A stretch of 12,701 nucleotides of DNA, taken from positions 1-12,701 of the forward strand of contig CAZHGC010000044.1 in assembly GCA_964531385.1 (NCBI GenBank), written 5' to 3'. The translations under genes were made by a program, and so were the position numbers. The stretch comes from MGBC114079 sp964531385. Its GTDB lineage: Bacteria > Bacillota > Clostridia > Lachnospirales > CAG-274. The notes beneath the pieces are model-generated. The model was not told the origin of the DNA. It made no database searches and saw nothing but the letters and a program-made list of their open reading frames with translations. Below, piece after piece: positions 12,671 through 12,701 of the stretch (positions are counted from its first letter, which is position 1; each line of letters begins with the position of its first letter).

Positions 12671-12701
12671 GTACAACATTATACGAATTAACAGGAAATT
12701 T
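12667..12701 (+). CDS. Start of a Sipho_Gp157-like protein (partial)
   Basis: ATG 12667 overlaps the preceding stop. GAGGA at 12657-12661 serves as the ribosome binding site. The visible residues, MSTTLYELTGNF, match the typical opening of Sipho_Gp157 proteins (M-x-LYELTxNY), found early in the replication region of many Firmicute siphophages. Only 11 complete codons plus two bases are in the window, so the call rests on this short but characteristic start. Confidence 0.55.
   Translation, partial: MSTTLYELTGN

Larger units (their letters stand above)
5145..12701. mobile_element. Left part of a temperate siphovirus-like prophage (continues beyond the window)
   Basis: The region opens with a large serine recombinase beside a broken host gene. 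It contains a repressor/ImmA lysogeny operon, a divergent Cro-like gene and a run of small early genes ending in a Sipho_Gp157-like start. Defence-like cargo lies between integrase and lysogeny genes, the usual accessory position. The right end and the structural genes are not in the window. An integrative conjugative element is a less likely alternative, mainly because of the Gp157-like gene. Confidence 0.8.

Overview
The window looks like a chromosome segment of an AT-rich, spore-forming Firmicute, most likely a Clostridia member. It has an alpha/beta-type small acid-soluble spore protein with a good sigma-G-like promoter, a spore-type peptidoglycan-binding protein, near-consensus sigma-A promoters and strong AGGAGG ribosome binding sites. 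All names come from reading the sequence; no database search was run.

Positions 1-5144 are host chromosome. In order: the tail of an unknown plus-strand gene, a minus-strand flavodoxin-fold oxidoreductase, the spore protein gene, and a two-gene operon for S-adenosylhomocysteine metabolism. That operon pairs an MtaD-type SAH/MTA deaminase with a Thermotoga/archaeal-type AhcY. After it comes the minus-strand 3' half of a spore peptidoglycan-binding protein gene. Its 5' half is missing because a mobile element begins at about 5145.

Positions ~5145-12701 are the left part of a prophage, which continues past the window. A large serine recombinase lies 4 bases from the broken gene. Next come a zeta-like P-loop kinase and a pair resembling the Kiwa anti-phage proteins KwaA and KwaB, arranged convergently. 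Around them are two unannotated short transcription units, each with its own promoter and terminator-like end. Then comes a lysogeny operon on the minus strand: XRE repressor, ImmA/IrrE metallopeptidase (with a -1 frameshift at an A7 run), and an HsdR-N-type nuclease-domain protein. A divergent control region with repeated operators separates it from the plus-strand early operon: Cro-like regulator, three small unknown proteins, and the start of a Sipho_Gp157-like gene.

The most interesting points are: (1) the serine-recombinase prophage splits a probable sporulation gene, an arrangement like the B. subtilis skin and SPbeta elements; (2) the convergent Kiwa-like pair; (3) two small RNAs about 1.9 kb apart that share a 5' GAG...CUCG hairpin and an AAUUCCUU motif, the latter complementary to the leader of the phage early operon; (4) the in-phase A AAA AAA slippery site in immA; (5) four copies of a TAATCAAA-type operator.
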